Part shown: piece after piece, positions 20,281 through 31,727 of the stretch
Position numbering within the stretch: the stretch's first letter is position 1
Layout: each line of letters starts with the position of its first letter
Source: Chara braunii
Lineage: Eukaryota; Streptophyta; Charophyceae; Charales; Characeae
DNA length: 46,287 bases
Reading direction: 5' to 3'
Assembly: GCA_003427395.1 (NCBI GenBank)
Contig: BFEA01000250.1
Coordinates: 1,910,166-1,956,452 of the forward strand
The notes under the pieces: generated by a model
Seen by the model: only the letters and a program-made list of their open reading frames with translations
The model's database searches: none
Told to the model about the DNA's origin: nothing
Translations under genes and position numbers: made by a program

Positions 20281-21045
20281 AGGACGATGCGACAGGCAGA
20301 GACGGCGTCAGAGACACACGATCCGTGGACTCAACCACGACCTGGGAATGCTACACAAACATGAGAGGCCGGTTGAGAAGGATAAGTTCGCCGAAATCCG
20401 AACTTCTTCTGATATGCGCAACAACCGTGACAACATTGTATGGGTCCCTGGTGGGGCAGAACGAAACGTGTAGAGCAGGGCGGACAGGAACTGTTGTCGC
20501 AATCCACGGGGGATCAGGAAGACCAGTGTCTGTCCAATAGACAGGCGTCACAGGAAGTTCGCCGGGATCCGAACTTAAGGACGCTGCGAGAAAGACACAC
20601 AGAGAGAAATACTAGATCACGTATGAGGTTAGACGCAAGTTGGGGTCCAAGCAAGGTGTTGGAGAAAGAACCTCAGAATTGTTCGGCCAGCGTCGAACTC
20701 TGCGACTGGGATCCCTAAGAGTGCTTTTGGCATTTCGCAACTACATCGATCGACTATTTGGCCCATGTCGATGGTGGACGGGCGACAACCGAACACGGAT
20801 AGTGTTTGTGAAGTTCGGTTGGCGGCGGTCTCAGATCGCGAACGTGCCCAGGCGGAACTGGTCGCATATTCTTTTTGAACGCCGCGCCCGGCTGGATTTT
20901 GGTCTCCGGCAAGCACTTTTAGCTCGAAGGCCGGTCGGACGGGCCTGCGGCCTCAAGCAAGACCCTGCCCGTGGGCCCCGCTAGTTCTTGCGGCCCGCCT
21001 GACGCCAAGAGTACCGAAGCCAAACCAATGCACAACCCAAAACGC

Positions 21046-21069
21046 GAAGTTCGCCGGGATCCGAACTTC
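21046..21069 (+). repeat. GGATCC palindrome, perfect arms
   Basis: Identical to the copy at 20257-20280 over all 24 bases, with unrelated flanks on both sides. The identical unit in unrelated context indicates a mobile or copied short element rather than a longer duplicated block. Confidence 0.92.
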
Positions 21070-21282
21070 GCCGGGGCGCGACAGTGAAGGAAACGGCGTC
21101 AAAGATAGACCTCCAACATGATTTTCGTTCGTCGTTGAACTGAACGACGATCAGGGATTTGCACGACAAGTTCGCGGTGTGGCGTCTACTAGCAACTGTT
21201 GCCAATCACACCTCCCTCCACTGCTAGAAATCTAATGTTATAGGCAGCAAAACAACATCTCATACCTCTCCCTTCTTTTCCC

Positions 21283-22128
21283 TCAAACACCACGACTGAC
21301 CACCCGTTCAGATGTGTCGACATTCGGTGTTCCCCTCGGACGACGTCGTGAACCAAAGCCATACAAAGCATTCATTGATGATCCGTATACGTGGATCTGC
21401 AGTTCGTCTACCGATGCCCTCTCGAAAAAGACGGACATGTATTTCATCCTAACAAACACTCCCGGTCGTGCTACGGAATTCCCTATACAGTCCCGTATAT
21501 CGCACACTTTCTCCTCGACCTCACGATGCAACGAAAAGTTTTGGACCCGCCCTGCTATAACCAAATCACGCCACCCATCTACACGTTCAGGCCCGCGCGT
21601 CGCCACAAATTTGGATCCCTCAATCACCACCTCGTTGCGTGATACAAGCACAACTGCATCGACGAGTTTCTTGCTCTTGTTCGAAGCAGTGACACATAGA
21701 ACTCTGGCGAAATCAGACCCGGACACAGTCAACCGCACACAACAGTATGACACAGCTTGTGGAGAATTCCCGGGGCACCGGAGCGGGTACTGCTCCAGGA
21801 ATAAGTAGTGGCGAGCGCAGTCCACCAACTCTTGTTTCCGCGGGCCTCCCCAAGTTCGTGGCGACGACCTGACGTAGTGGCACTCGAGGCGGCTGAAATG
21901 GCGGCTAATGCAGCCCAATGCTCTGCGCATGTGGTTTAGGAACTTGTGTCCGAGGACAGCGTCAGACACCGGGATGAGGTTCCCGAACTCCAACATGTTG
22001 GCGAACTTGTACTGGCAAGCCCAAGGACAGCGACTCTCCATCATGGCCCAATTCCGATCGCACCAGCCGTCAATATGCCCCTCCAGGCACGGGACGACGG
22101 TCGTCTAGGGGTCCTCGTCGAAGTCCTC
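21283..22128 (-). pseudogene. Gene X, copy 1: conserved protein of unknown function
   Basis: I do not recognise the family. A minus-strand frame reads DEDP, a TAG at 22105-22107, then TTVVPCLEGHIDGW, RCPWACQYKFANMLEFGNL, ELVDCARHYLFLEQYPLR, AVSYCCVRLTVSGSDFARVL, KLVDAVVLVSRNEVVIEGSK, FVRMKYMSVFFE and SSMNALYGFGS, ending in TGA at 21283. It aligns along its length with the second copy at 37.1-37.9 kb (same order and spacing; shared CPW, YKFA, RVLCV, LVDAV, DCIG/DAIG, FVRMKY and SSMNALYGFGS). The TAG corresponds to a leucine codon TTG in copy 2. The start is unresolved: the frame is open further upstream, but similarity fades there. The next genes on the same strand are the ParB-like and Ulp1 segments, about 1.8 kb downstream. 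Confidence 0.65.
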
Positions 22129-22439
22129 TGCGGTTGCTCCGTGGATCGCAGTTACACCGTTAAAATACCGCACGGATCTCGCGCAAGGAGGAAACGGTTC
22201 TGCCAAGCGAATGTGCGTCTCGGGAATCATGGTCTGTGGTGTCGAGAAGATCGGCTCCACGATTCGTGGTGTCGAGAAGGTCGCCTCCATTACGCACCCT
22301 ACACACCACGCGCACATGCCAAACGACACACACGGGCACGGAGACACTCGTAAACACGTCGTGTTTCGCGATCTGCGACCCATGGCATCAGACGGAGCGC
22401 ACGCTCGAAGATCTGATTCCGGGCGGTCGACTTGGTCGG

Positions 22440-23850
22440 TGTTCACATCTGCCGGACGGCCGGCCAGCCGCAAACATGTCCCACGAGAGGTGGGAACCTC
22501 ATGTTCGGCGTGATCCGAACTTGGCGAGACTGCGCGGGAGAGACAAAGGTGTCTCTCAAACTCGCCGTCCCAAAATTTCTTGAAATTCGGATCCCGGCAG
22601 ACTTTACATTTTTAAGAATCCGAAGTTGTGGCTATCCATCGGCCGCCAGTAAACCCCACAGTCCGAACCTACACCACCCGAAAATTGAAGTACGCCTGGG
22701 TCCGAACTTGGCGACCGCACGAGGAACCTTGCACGAGAAGTTCGGATCCCAGCGGACTTCGCATTCTATCGAATCTGAAGTTCGTCGGGATTCGGAATTG
22801 ACGACTGTCCGAGGAACCGTGCACGACAGTTTTAGATGCACGGCCCAGCAGGCGGGCCGCAAACATGAATTGCGAAAGGAGGAAATCTCAAGTTCGTCGG
22901 GATCCGAACTTGGCGAAATCGCGCGGGAGAGACACAGCCGGCGAACTCGACGATGGGGCGAGGAACTGTGCACGAGAAGTTCGGATCCCGGCGGACTTCG
23001 CATTTTTGCGAAACAAAAGTTGTGGCAAACCACCGGGCGCGAGAAAGCCCACAGTCAGAACCCACACCATGCGGGAAGCGAAGTTCGCCGAGGTCCGAAC
23101 TTGACGAGTGCACGAGGAACCGTTCACGAGAAATTCGGATCCTGATGGACTTTGCATTTTCACGAATCCAAAGTCCGCTGGGTTCTGAACTTGGCAAACG
23201 TGCGAGGAACCGGGCACGCGAGGTTCGGATCCACGACAGGGCAAGCGAGCCGCAAAATGTCTGGCGAAAGGCGGGAACCTGCTGTTCGTTGGGATCCGAA
23301 CTTGGCGAAACCGCGCGCGAGAGAAACAACCGGCGAACTCGGCGATTGAACGAGGAGCTGTGCGCGAGAAGTTCGGATCTTGGCGGACTTCACATTTCTT
23401 CGAATCCGTAATTGTGCCAATCCCCCGGGCGCTAGAAAGTCCGCATTCGGAACCCACACAATGCGAAAAGTGAAGTTCGCCAGGGTCGGAACTTGACGTC
23501 TGTGCGAGGAACTGTGAAGGAGAAGTCCGGATCCCAGTGGACTTCGCATTTTCACGAATCCGAAGTTCACCGCGGTCCGGAGTTGACGATTGTGCTCAGA
23601 GCCGTGCAAGCGAGGTTCGGATCCACAGGCCAGCGGGAGAGCCGCAAACATGTCTTGCGAAAGGCGGGAACCTGAAGTTCGCCGGGGTCCGAACTTCGCG
23701 AAATTGCTTGGGAGAGACACACCTGTCTGCCGAACGCGCCGTCCAACAATTTCTTGAAGTTCGGATCCCGTCGGACTTCAAATTTTCACACATCCGCGGC
23801 TGTGGTTGCGGTTCGGGGTTGCGAAGCGTGTTCGAACAACTGCTCAAGCT
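22440..23850 (+). repeat. Four tandem units of about 390 bp
   Basis: The marker GCCGCAAACATG followed by CGAAAGGCGGGAACCT (with variants) recurs near 22468, 22855, 23249 and 23641. Each unit carries several GGATCC palindromes in both orientations, often as a close pair (for example 22739-22762 with 22780-22803) separated by CGCATTTTCACGAATCC-type sequence. Confidence 0.85.
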
Positions 23851-24526
23851 CGCCGGAATCCGGACTTCTTCCGGTGTTTGATTGCGCGATCAGTTCGGTT
23901 GGCACTGCCAAGTTTGTGCTGGCGGATTGGAACAGTCACGTTCCAATCCCGAGGATTGTGCCGGCGATGCGTGGGGTGGTGGCTGCTCAACGTTCGCCGT
24001 TCAGTGACCGTCAAGTATCGATGACTCGACGTCCTCCAAAGTTCGACGTCCGACGAGGTTCGACGCCCGCCGAGGTTTGATGTGGAACCAGGTTTGATGT
24101 TATACGACGTTCGATGTGCAACAAGATTGTGACGAAGTGCTTTTTTTCAGTTCGCAGATCGAGATCGACATTTTTCCGACCGGTTGTGTGATTCGTTCGC
24201 GGGTTTCGATCGTGCACATGATCATTTGCCTTGAGGATTCTCCACGATCAATGTGCACAAAACAATCGATTGGTCATGAAATCTGCCAGGATCAGCTGAT
24301 TGATTGGCTGCTCGGTTGGCGGTTGGTGTGGTGGTTGATCAACCGGTCGAGCAATCGCCAATCAGTTGATCCAGGCAGATTCCCTGACCAATTGACTGTT
24401 CGGTCGATGACTATCACGTGGTTAGATAAACAGGTCGCTCGCCGACGGGTTGCATCTCGCACACGCAGACACACAGAAACATGCGCACGCACATTGCCTG
24501 GCGGAACAAAAAACAGGTTATGGTAC
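23851..24526. other. Spacer
   Basis: No gene supported. It contains a run of diverged GTTCGACG/GGTTTGATG phrases (24025-24115). Confidence 0.4.
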
Positions 24527-24572
24527 TCATACAACACGCACACGCACACGCACACACACACACACATGCACA
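24527..24572. repeat. CA microsatellite
   Basis: CACACG and CACACA runs. Confidence 0.9.
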
Positions 24573-24644
24573 TCGCCGCGTGTGTTTTGGTTTTGCCATT
24601 GAGACGATCGAAACACACAAGTGGCGACGTCTTCGGTGCAGCAC

Positions 24645-25080
24645 ACACGATCAATCGTCCGATCGCAAGTAATCTATTGCCTGGTCGGTTGGATGCGTTT
24701 GCGATCCAGACGTTATCGCCTCGTGCATTGGTTAATCATCCGTTGGGCAGATCAGGGCGATGTTGTTGGGGCAACAAACACCATCTATCACCCGATCGCG
24801 AGTGGTCGGCTTGTGTTTGGTGATGGGTCGGTTCATCACGTGTGTGGTGTGCATATTGTCATGGATCTGATCGATCATCCGATCACGAGTGGTCTGAACA
24901 CACACGACAAAACGAACAACACACACGCGGTGATAACGTCGACACGGCAGACACGATCAATCATCCGATCACGAGTGATCTCATCGTGTTTCGCCATTGG
25001 TCGATGTATGCGTTCGCTGTATCGACACTGCCACCGCGTGTTTCGATTGATCATCCATTGGGCAGATCGGCGGACATGAC
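24645..25080 (+). repeat. Diverged repeat with core GATCAATCATCCGATC
   Basis: The core GATCAATCATCCGATC, followed by RCGAGTGRTC, appears near 24650, 24790, 24870 and 24955. The longer phrase TTGATCATCCATTGGGCAGAT (with variants) recurs near 24733 and 25045. No protein-coding content recognised. Confidence 0.7.
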
Positions 25081-25260
25081 ATTGGGATCAATCAGGATCA
25101 GTCGAGTGTGGCAAGTGCTCAAGATGAGGTTGAGCACAGCACGAGCGGAATCGTTTTTGATACTTTCCTCACACATCCACACACAAGCGCCATTCGGGGA
25201 ATCGAAGTGGAAACCATGTCATTCATCCCTGACCGCGCACGTTCGCACGCATCTCCCCGC

Positions 25261-25552
25261 GCTCAATGTGCACTAACACACACACACGCGAACAAATATG
25301 CACAGACAGGCACACGCACACACACACACACACACACGCACACACGCGCCGCCATACAGCGCCCACACACACACGCCCCTCAGGTACAGACACGCGCACG
25401 ATCCTGCCTCGCGCGTGTGGCACACACTTCATACAAACACAAACACAATGGAGCACGCACTCGAACACACACGCACACAATAAAGCACGCGCAAACACAC
25501 CCTCGCACACAAACACACACACACACACACGCCCACCCACCCACATCTAGAC
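25261..25552. repeat. CA-rich microsatellite tract
   Basis: Long interrupted (CA)n with ACACGC variants. Open frames crossing it (Thr/His-rich or Val/Cys-rich) come from the repeat. Confidence 0.92.
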
Positions 25553-26845
25553 ACGAACTCTTTCGATTTGCGCGAGCATATCTTCACAAAACCCACCCGC
25601 ACGCGCGCACATGCACACATACGTTCCGGCTGCGTGCGCACTCACTGTGTGAAATTGTCGAGTGGAGATGAGCGCGAACCCCGGCGTTAATCGTGACGGC
25701 ACTCTGTCGACCTTTGGGCGTGTGCTTTGCGTTTGCGAGGGTACTGCGTGGGGTGGTGGGCGCGCCTTTCGAGAAAGGAGAGCGGAAGCGACGTCGAATA
25801 TGACGTGGACAGCGACTTGGTAGGCGGAGGGACATGCGAGGGCATGTGCGGTGCGTCGGTGACAGGAAACGAGCGCGGTGAAGAATGGCTATGCCAGCTA
25901 TGGCGCTCCAGCTGTGCGGGGTACTGCTGTTGACGACAGTGGTGGTGCGAGGCTTCCGTCGGGCAGCATCTCCCCATCAAAAATGCAAAACGCATCGTTA
26001 ATGCCCAGTGCGCCGCTCGTATTTGTAGGCGCGTGGGACACGAGGCCCCATCGGGCCTTCCGTTTTGGATTTCCGTGCAGGGTCCGCACGCCACCGCGTG
26101 ACTGTTCGATCCGCGCATCGAACGGTGGTTGCACGTCAAAATTGTCGCGAGGGGGGCCTGGTGCGCGCGATGTGACAAAAAATTCCCCTACCGCCTGGCC
26201 CTTCCGCGGGGACACAGGCATGTCTTTCCATGGGGTGCGACGACAATCTGAGGCTTAGTTGCCTGGGGTCTGGTGCAGCCCATTCGCATCTCCAGCCTGA
26301 CGAGCGCATTCGCGCGCAACGTCCCGTTAGTGACATCCTCTATCGCCTTTGCTGCTCCGTTGTTGCGCCACGTGGCTGCGGGCGAGGGTGTATGGGTTTC
26401 CTCTCGTCGTCAACTGTTTCCCGTCCTTCTGGCCGGTAATGGACTCTAGTTGTCTGCGCTTCGACATCCCATCTCTGCGTCCTGCGTCAGCAAGTGGCCA
26501 CCGTTGTCTGCGCCGAGCCTTTGTCGAACGGTTGTGCCATCGTGTGCGCTTCGCCGTCGTCGAAGAACTGCGCCTTGTCGAAGAACTGTGACCTTTCAAA
26601 GTGCTGCGCCGTCGTATGCGTTGTGCCCTCGTCAAGGTAAAGTGTTGTTCTGTCTGCCCACGTGTCGGTCGTTGCGCCACTTGTTTGAAGTTGCAGGCGC
26701 ATGGGAGCAGCCGCGTCGCGCCATCTGTTTGAAGTTGCATGGACGGCGGGAACGGATGTCGCTGACATTGGGCCACATGATTTCTGTATGCCCCTTTGAT
26801 TCCCGCTCGTTCTTTCCTCGCGAGCGGCCCCATGATTCTTGCTTG
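25553..26845. other. Spacer
   Basis: No gene supported. A phrase around GTCGAAGAACTG recurs near 26555 and 26575, and a phrase TTTGAAGTTGCA recurs near 26680 and 26730. Confidence 0.4.
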
Positions 26846-26846
26846 C

Positions 26847-26905
26847 CATCATCATCATCATCATCGCCATCATCATCACCATCATCATCACCACCATCAT
26901 CATCG

Positions 26906-26945
<40 letters not shown>

Positions 26946-27154
26946 TGTCATCATCCTCATCCTCATCATCATCATCCTCATCATCATCATCATCATCATC
27001 ACCATCAACATCGTCAACGTCATCAACATCATCATCATCATCATCATCAGCGGCATCGTCGTCGTCATCAAAATCACCACCATCGCCGCCTTCGTCATCA
27101 TCGTCATCATCAACATCATCATCATCATCGTCATCATCGTCGTTATCATCTTCG

Positions 27155-27192
<38 letters not shown>

Positions 27193-27408
27193 GTCGTCGT
27201 CATCATCTTCGTCATCATCATCATCATCATCATCATCGTCATCGTCGTCATCGTCGTCATCAACATCGTCATCATCATCAGCAACATCGTCGTCCAGATC
27301 AACATCAACACCGTAATCATCACCAACATCGTCATCATGATGAACATCATCAACAACATCAACATCAACATCATCGTCGTCTCACCATCATCATCATTAT
27401 CATCATGT
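26847..27408. repeat. CAT/ATC trinucleotide tract, about 560 bp
   Basis: Nearly uninterrupted CAT repeats with CGT, CAC, CAA and CTT variants. All six frames are open and give homopolymer-like Ser, His, Ile, Met or Asp/Glu-type proteins, so the open frames carry no evidence of coding. Confidence 0.97.
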
Positions 27409-28400
27409 CATGCCACGTGTCGCAAGTGGCGGGGACGGCAGGAACGGATGACGAAGACATCGGGGCACACGGTTTCCGTGTCCCATTCTGCTTCTCTGTC
27501 ATTCGTTCCATGTGTCCCATTCTGCTATTCTCTCATTCGCTCCACGTGTCCCAAGTTGAACATTGCAAAACACTCCCGCGTGGTTACCATAGTGAACATT
27601 GCAATACACTGGCGAGTGGTTGTGGCAAACACGAAATCGCCTATTCCCAGCAGAACACGAAACCCCTTCGAAACACTTCCCTTGCACGTTTGCTGTTCTC
27701 ATGAAACAGATTAGAGGTTGGTTATCACAACTGCGCCAGCAAGGACGGACTGTAGTCGCGGTGGTGTTGGTGAGCGACAAGCGGGTGCCACATGGGTTGC
27801 GCGCGACCAGTGTTGGTATTAAGCGTCACGCGGGTGGCCACGGTGCGAAGGATGTCCGCCGTCCACGTGGCGTGCAGTGAGAGGGATGGTATTCATAAAC
27901 GGGAGGGGGGCATCGTTCCGTGTTCGTGTTCTCTCCACAACACTTGAGCCTCCCTCCCCGAAGAGACTATGGAGTCAATCCCGGGAGAGCTGCTGTTGTC
28001 TCCATCCCGCGCACACAACGTGCACATGATCCACCATAGAGGCCACAGATGTTGAGCGCGCGCTCCCGGCGCTGGTCGTGAGGGACGCGATAACGCATTC
28101 TGTACGACGAATGCCAGGACTGTGCGCGCAACATCCGCGGGCTCCAGAACGAAGATGTTGCGTGCGCGCGATGGAGAACGCCAACGCCGCTCGCTACAAT
28201 GACGATAGCGTTTCTTCGGCGTAGGCGCCGCATGTTTCGTGACGACAACCTCAACACGAAAACATGGCCTCGTTCAATAACGAACAACCCGGGCGCCTCC
28301 GGGAAACGTTTCAGTCATCGGGGCAAGGGGGGTCGCCATTGTGACTGCAAGCGCGAAACCAACAACAGCCAAACAAAAAATGGCGCGTGGCGTGTTGTTG
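27409..28400. other. Spacer
   Basis: No gene supported. Short duplicated phrases occur (CCCATTCTGCTTCTCTGTCA and CCCATTCTGCTATTCTCTCA near 27483 and 27515; TGAACATTGCAA twice near 27557 and 27592). Confidence 0.4.
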
Positions 28401-28413
28401 CTTGGCGAAATGG

Positions 28414-28695
28414 GAAGTTCGGATCCCGACGAACTATAGCAATCATGCGCAGTGCTCTCGCGAAAGCGGCAATCTGTTGTCGTCGCGCGGTCACAGGGAG
28501 AGCACGCGCAGGTATGAAAACAGCGCATGATTGTTGTAGTTCACCGGCATCCGAAGTTCCCTTTTCGGCAAGCTTTCACACGCGACTGTCAGCGTGCGAC
28601 GAAGTTCGGATCCCGGCGCAGGGAGAGCACGCGCAGGTATGAAAACGCCCTGCCAGTTGTCAGCGTGCGACGAAGTTCGGATCCCGGCGGACTTG
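28414..28695 (+). repeat. Cluster of GGATCC palindromes with a local duplication
   Basis: Copies at 28414-28437, near 28541, 28601-28618 (truncated on the right by a duplication joint) and 28672-28695. The phrase CAGGGAGAGCACGCGCAGGT and the phrase GTCAGCGTGCGACGAAGTTC each occur twice, about 71-123 bases apart. Confidence 0.85.
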
Positions 28696-30702
28696 CGATC
28701 TCAAGCATGCGAAGTCGCGAGCTGCTTTGGGAGAGCTGTTTCGACGGCGTCGCTGAAATTGCACGCTTACGGTTTGCATGGATCTTTTCAGAGTCTTGGC
28801 TACATGACTATTCTTTGGGAGGCGGTGCCGCAAAAACAACAGTCATGTCAATGGGACTCCAAGAAAAGCAAAGTGTTTCATGCTCCCGGTCGAACGCGGC
28901 AACTGATCTCAAGTTCGGATCCAGGCGGACTTCGTGGTTGACACCCGTTCATCGTCCCATGATCCTGGCTGTGAAACCTGCCATTGCCCGACTGCGAGCT
29001 CGCCTTGTCTGCGGTACTAATTGGGGGTCCACCAGCCGTGGTCTTTTTTTTTTTTGGTGCTTGCAGTCATTGTCATCACGGAGCACAACATTTGCAACTG
29101 GATCGCCGCAAGTGCTCGCTTTGTCGATGAGGAGAATTGGGGTCTATGGAGGTCTATTGGGGGCCGCGCTGCGCTGATTTCTGACGTGGTGCACCTGAGA
29201 CGACCATTTTTGTTGTGCGTGCTCTCTTGGAACAGACACTTGTGAGCAGCAGCAGGGCCTCCCTGACCATGCAGCCACGCATAGTGTTCCATCTGTGCAC
29301 TTCCACACCCGTCATCCAAATATCCGTCATCCCCCGCGCAAACCGGTTCCTCGCCAGTCCAGCAAGCGCCAAGTTCGGATCCCGGCGGACTTTGAGGTCC
29401 CGCGTAAATTTAACCGCCCTTTTCGACGTTCCCGACTGTCGAGTGTGTTCTGATTACCAGAGGCCTCCGGGTACGCAAAAGTGCTCGCATAAGGCCTGGA
29501 GCTTCAAGTGCGAGTTGATTGCGAGAGGACTGTGGGTGCGAAAAAATGCTCACCTGCTGAGATGCCCTTCGAGGGGTTTGTGGGGGTTGCCGACGGTGAT
29601 AGCGGCCGTGTCCCTTGTCGGTGTGCCGTGGGCGAGAACCCCCCCCGAGGGTTTTGACTGTCCCGGTGCGCGGATTCTTGTCGCAGACATGCTTGTGTTT
29701 CTGCGTGCTGTCCGGTTCGCGCTGTCGCACATCGACGTTACCGGCGCGCGATTCGGGGGTCGGTTTGTCGACTGGCCGAATCGGGGTTTGGAAGGGTTGC
29801 AGGGGGGATCTTTCATCAATTTGTGCATTTTCCTTGTCTGCGCGGGGATGTCCGAGCTCGATGAACTCTTGCACTAGTAACTCTGAACGGAACACTGCAC
29901 GAGCTTGCTTGGACGATGGTGATAATCGGTGTTTATAGAGGTCAGTTTGGGGTCGCGCTGCGCCCAATTTTGTTGTGGTGCATCCACCACTACCCTTTGA
30001 TCTGCGCGTGCTATCGTACAACGACAACTTGAGAGCGGCAGAGCCTTCCTTCTGTGCGGCCAAGCATAGCGTTCCTTGTGTGCACCCGCTGGCGCTCCGT
30101 TCCACTGACACCGGCCGCGCGAAAACAGGTTCCTTGCTACTCCAGCACCGGCCAAATTCGGATCCCGGCAGACTTTGAGGCTCCGCGTGAATTTGACCGT
30201 TGTTTTCAACGGCTTGGACTTCTCCGTCCGTCTTCAATGCCGGCGGCCTGGTAGTGCGCGAAACTCCTCGCCTTGTGAGTTGGCCTGAAAGGGGTTTATT
30301 GGGGTGGACGATGGTGTCACTGGCCGGGTCCATTTCCAGTGTGCCGTGGATCTTCGTTCATCGCCGCCCCGAAATGCGGTGCACCCGAGCATCGCCTGCT
30401 TCTATGGAAACGCCATCCACCCGTTCCAAATGCAGGCGAATCCACCAAGTTCGGGTCCTGACGGACTTTGGGGAACGGCGCAAACCTATTCGTACTTCGC
30501 ATGACGCCTGGAGCTTCGAGTGTGAGTTGATTGCAAGAGGACTGTGGGTGCGAGAAACTGCTCTCCCTCTGAAATGCCCTTCAAGGGGTTCATGGAAGTT
30601 GCCGAAAATAAGGGACACGGTCGTTGTCACCATCGACAACCCCTATAAACCCCTTCAAGGGCATTTATGAAGGCAAGCAATTTTCCGCATCCATGATCTG
30701 TG

Positions 30703-30945
30703 TTGCCCCCCAATGTTTTTGACCATCGCGGTGTGCGGAGTCTTGTCGCAGACATGCTTATGTTTCTGCGTGCTATTCGGTTCGCGCTGTCGCACGTCAA
30801 CATTCCAGGCGCGCGAATTGGGGGTCGCCTTCTCGACTGGCCGAATCAATGTTTGGAAGGGTCGAAGGGGGGATCTTTCATCCTTTTCTACATTTTTCTT
30901 GTCTGCGCAGTGGAGATGTCGGAGTTCGATAAACTCTTGCACTAG
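30703..30945 (+). other. Short open frame conserved among 1.06-kb units
   Basis: An 80-codon frame, starting MLPPNVFDHRGVRSLVADML and ending FDKLLH. A counterpart lies at 31761-32003 (MLPPKGFDRRGARSIVPDML ... FDKLLH), and the core persists at 29.67-29.88 kb (VADMLVFLRAVRFALSH ... LDELLH). Differences are mostly conservative (I/V, M/V, N/D). It has no family, signal or domain I recognise. High DNA similarity alone could preserve the frame, so coding status is doubtful. Confidence 0.3.
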
Positions 30946-31626
30946 TACCTGTGAATGGAACACCGCACGAGCTCCCTTAGACGATGGTGAGAATCGGTGT
31001 TGATAGGGGTCAGTTTGGGATCGCGCTGCGCTGAATTGTGTGCTAGTGCATCCACCACTACCCTTTGTTTTGCGCGTGATATCGTTCACCGACAAGCGTT
31101 CCTTGTGTGCACCCACCGACGCTACCTTCCACTGACACAGGCCACGCGAAAACAGGTTCCTTGCTATTTCAGCACCCGCCAAATTTGGATCCCAGCGAAC
31201 TTTGAGGCTCCGTGAAAATCTGACCATTATTTTCAACAGCTTGGACTTCCCAGTCTGTCTTCAATGTCGGCGGCCTGGTAGTGCGCAAAAGTGCTCGCCT
31301 TGTGAGTTGCCCTGAAAGGGGTTTATTGGGGTTGACGACGGTGTCACTGGCCGGGTCCATTTCCGGTGTGCCGTGGATCTTCGTTCATCGCCGCCCCCAA
31401 ATGCAGTGTGGCCGAGCATCGCCTGCTTCTGTGCGAACGCCATCCACCCGTTCCAATATCTGCAGCCACGCGAAAACCTGTTACTCGCTGCAGGCAAATC
31501 CACCAAGTTTGGATCCTGGCGGACTTTAAGGATCGGTGCGAATCTATCCGTCCTTCGCATGACGCCTGGAGCTTCCAGTGTGAGTTGATTGCGAGAGGAC
31601 TGCGGGTGCGAGAAATTGCTCGCCCT

Positions 31627-31727
31627 CTGAAATGCCCTTGAAGGGGTTCATGGAGGTTGCCGAAAATAAGGGACACGGCCGTTGTCGCCATCGGCAACCC
31701 CCATAAACCCCTTCAAGGGCATTTCAG
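31627..31727. repeat. Long hairpin with 22-bp perfect outer arms
   Basis: Outer arms 31627-31648 and 31706-31727 pair perfectly (they start CTGAAATGCCC and end GGGCATTTCAG). The inner extension GGTTGCCG/CGGCAACC lengthens the stem to about 36 bp around a loop of about 29 bases. A weaker homologue sits at 30569-30666 in the previous unit. Confidence 0.88.

Larger units (their letters stand above)
19525..21282. other. Spacer with GGATCC palindromes
   Basis: Between gene X and the ParB-like gene. I find no supported coding region. It carries at least six palindrome copies: near 19673, 19801, 20257-20280, 20386, 20554-20577 and 21046-21069. It could hold a promoter for the leftward ParB-like gene. 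Confidence 0.5.

Noticed and set aside
24116-24823. 235-codon plus-strand frame
   Set aside because: Crosses a CA microsatellite and diverged repeats; no recognisable domain, and the opposite strand is equally open.
25223-25671. Open frames of 95-190 codons over the CA tract
   Set aside because: Simple-sequence translation (Thr/His or Val/Cys) with no family features.
26450-27714. Very long open frames on both strands (Ser-, His-, Ile- and Met-rich)
   Set aside because: All six frames are open because of the CAT repeat; no complexity outside the tract supports a gene.
29410-30333. Minus-strand 307-codon frame in the 1.06-kb array
   Set aside because: Not kept in the other units at the same length. 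Composition is basic/Ser-rich and consistent with chance in GC-rich repeats.
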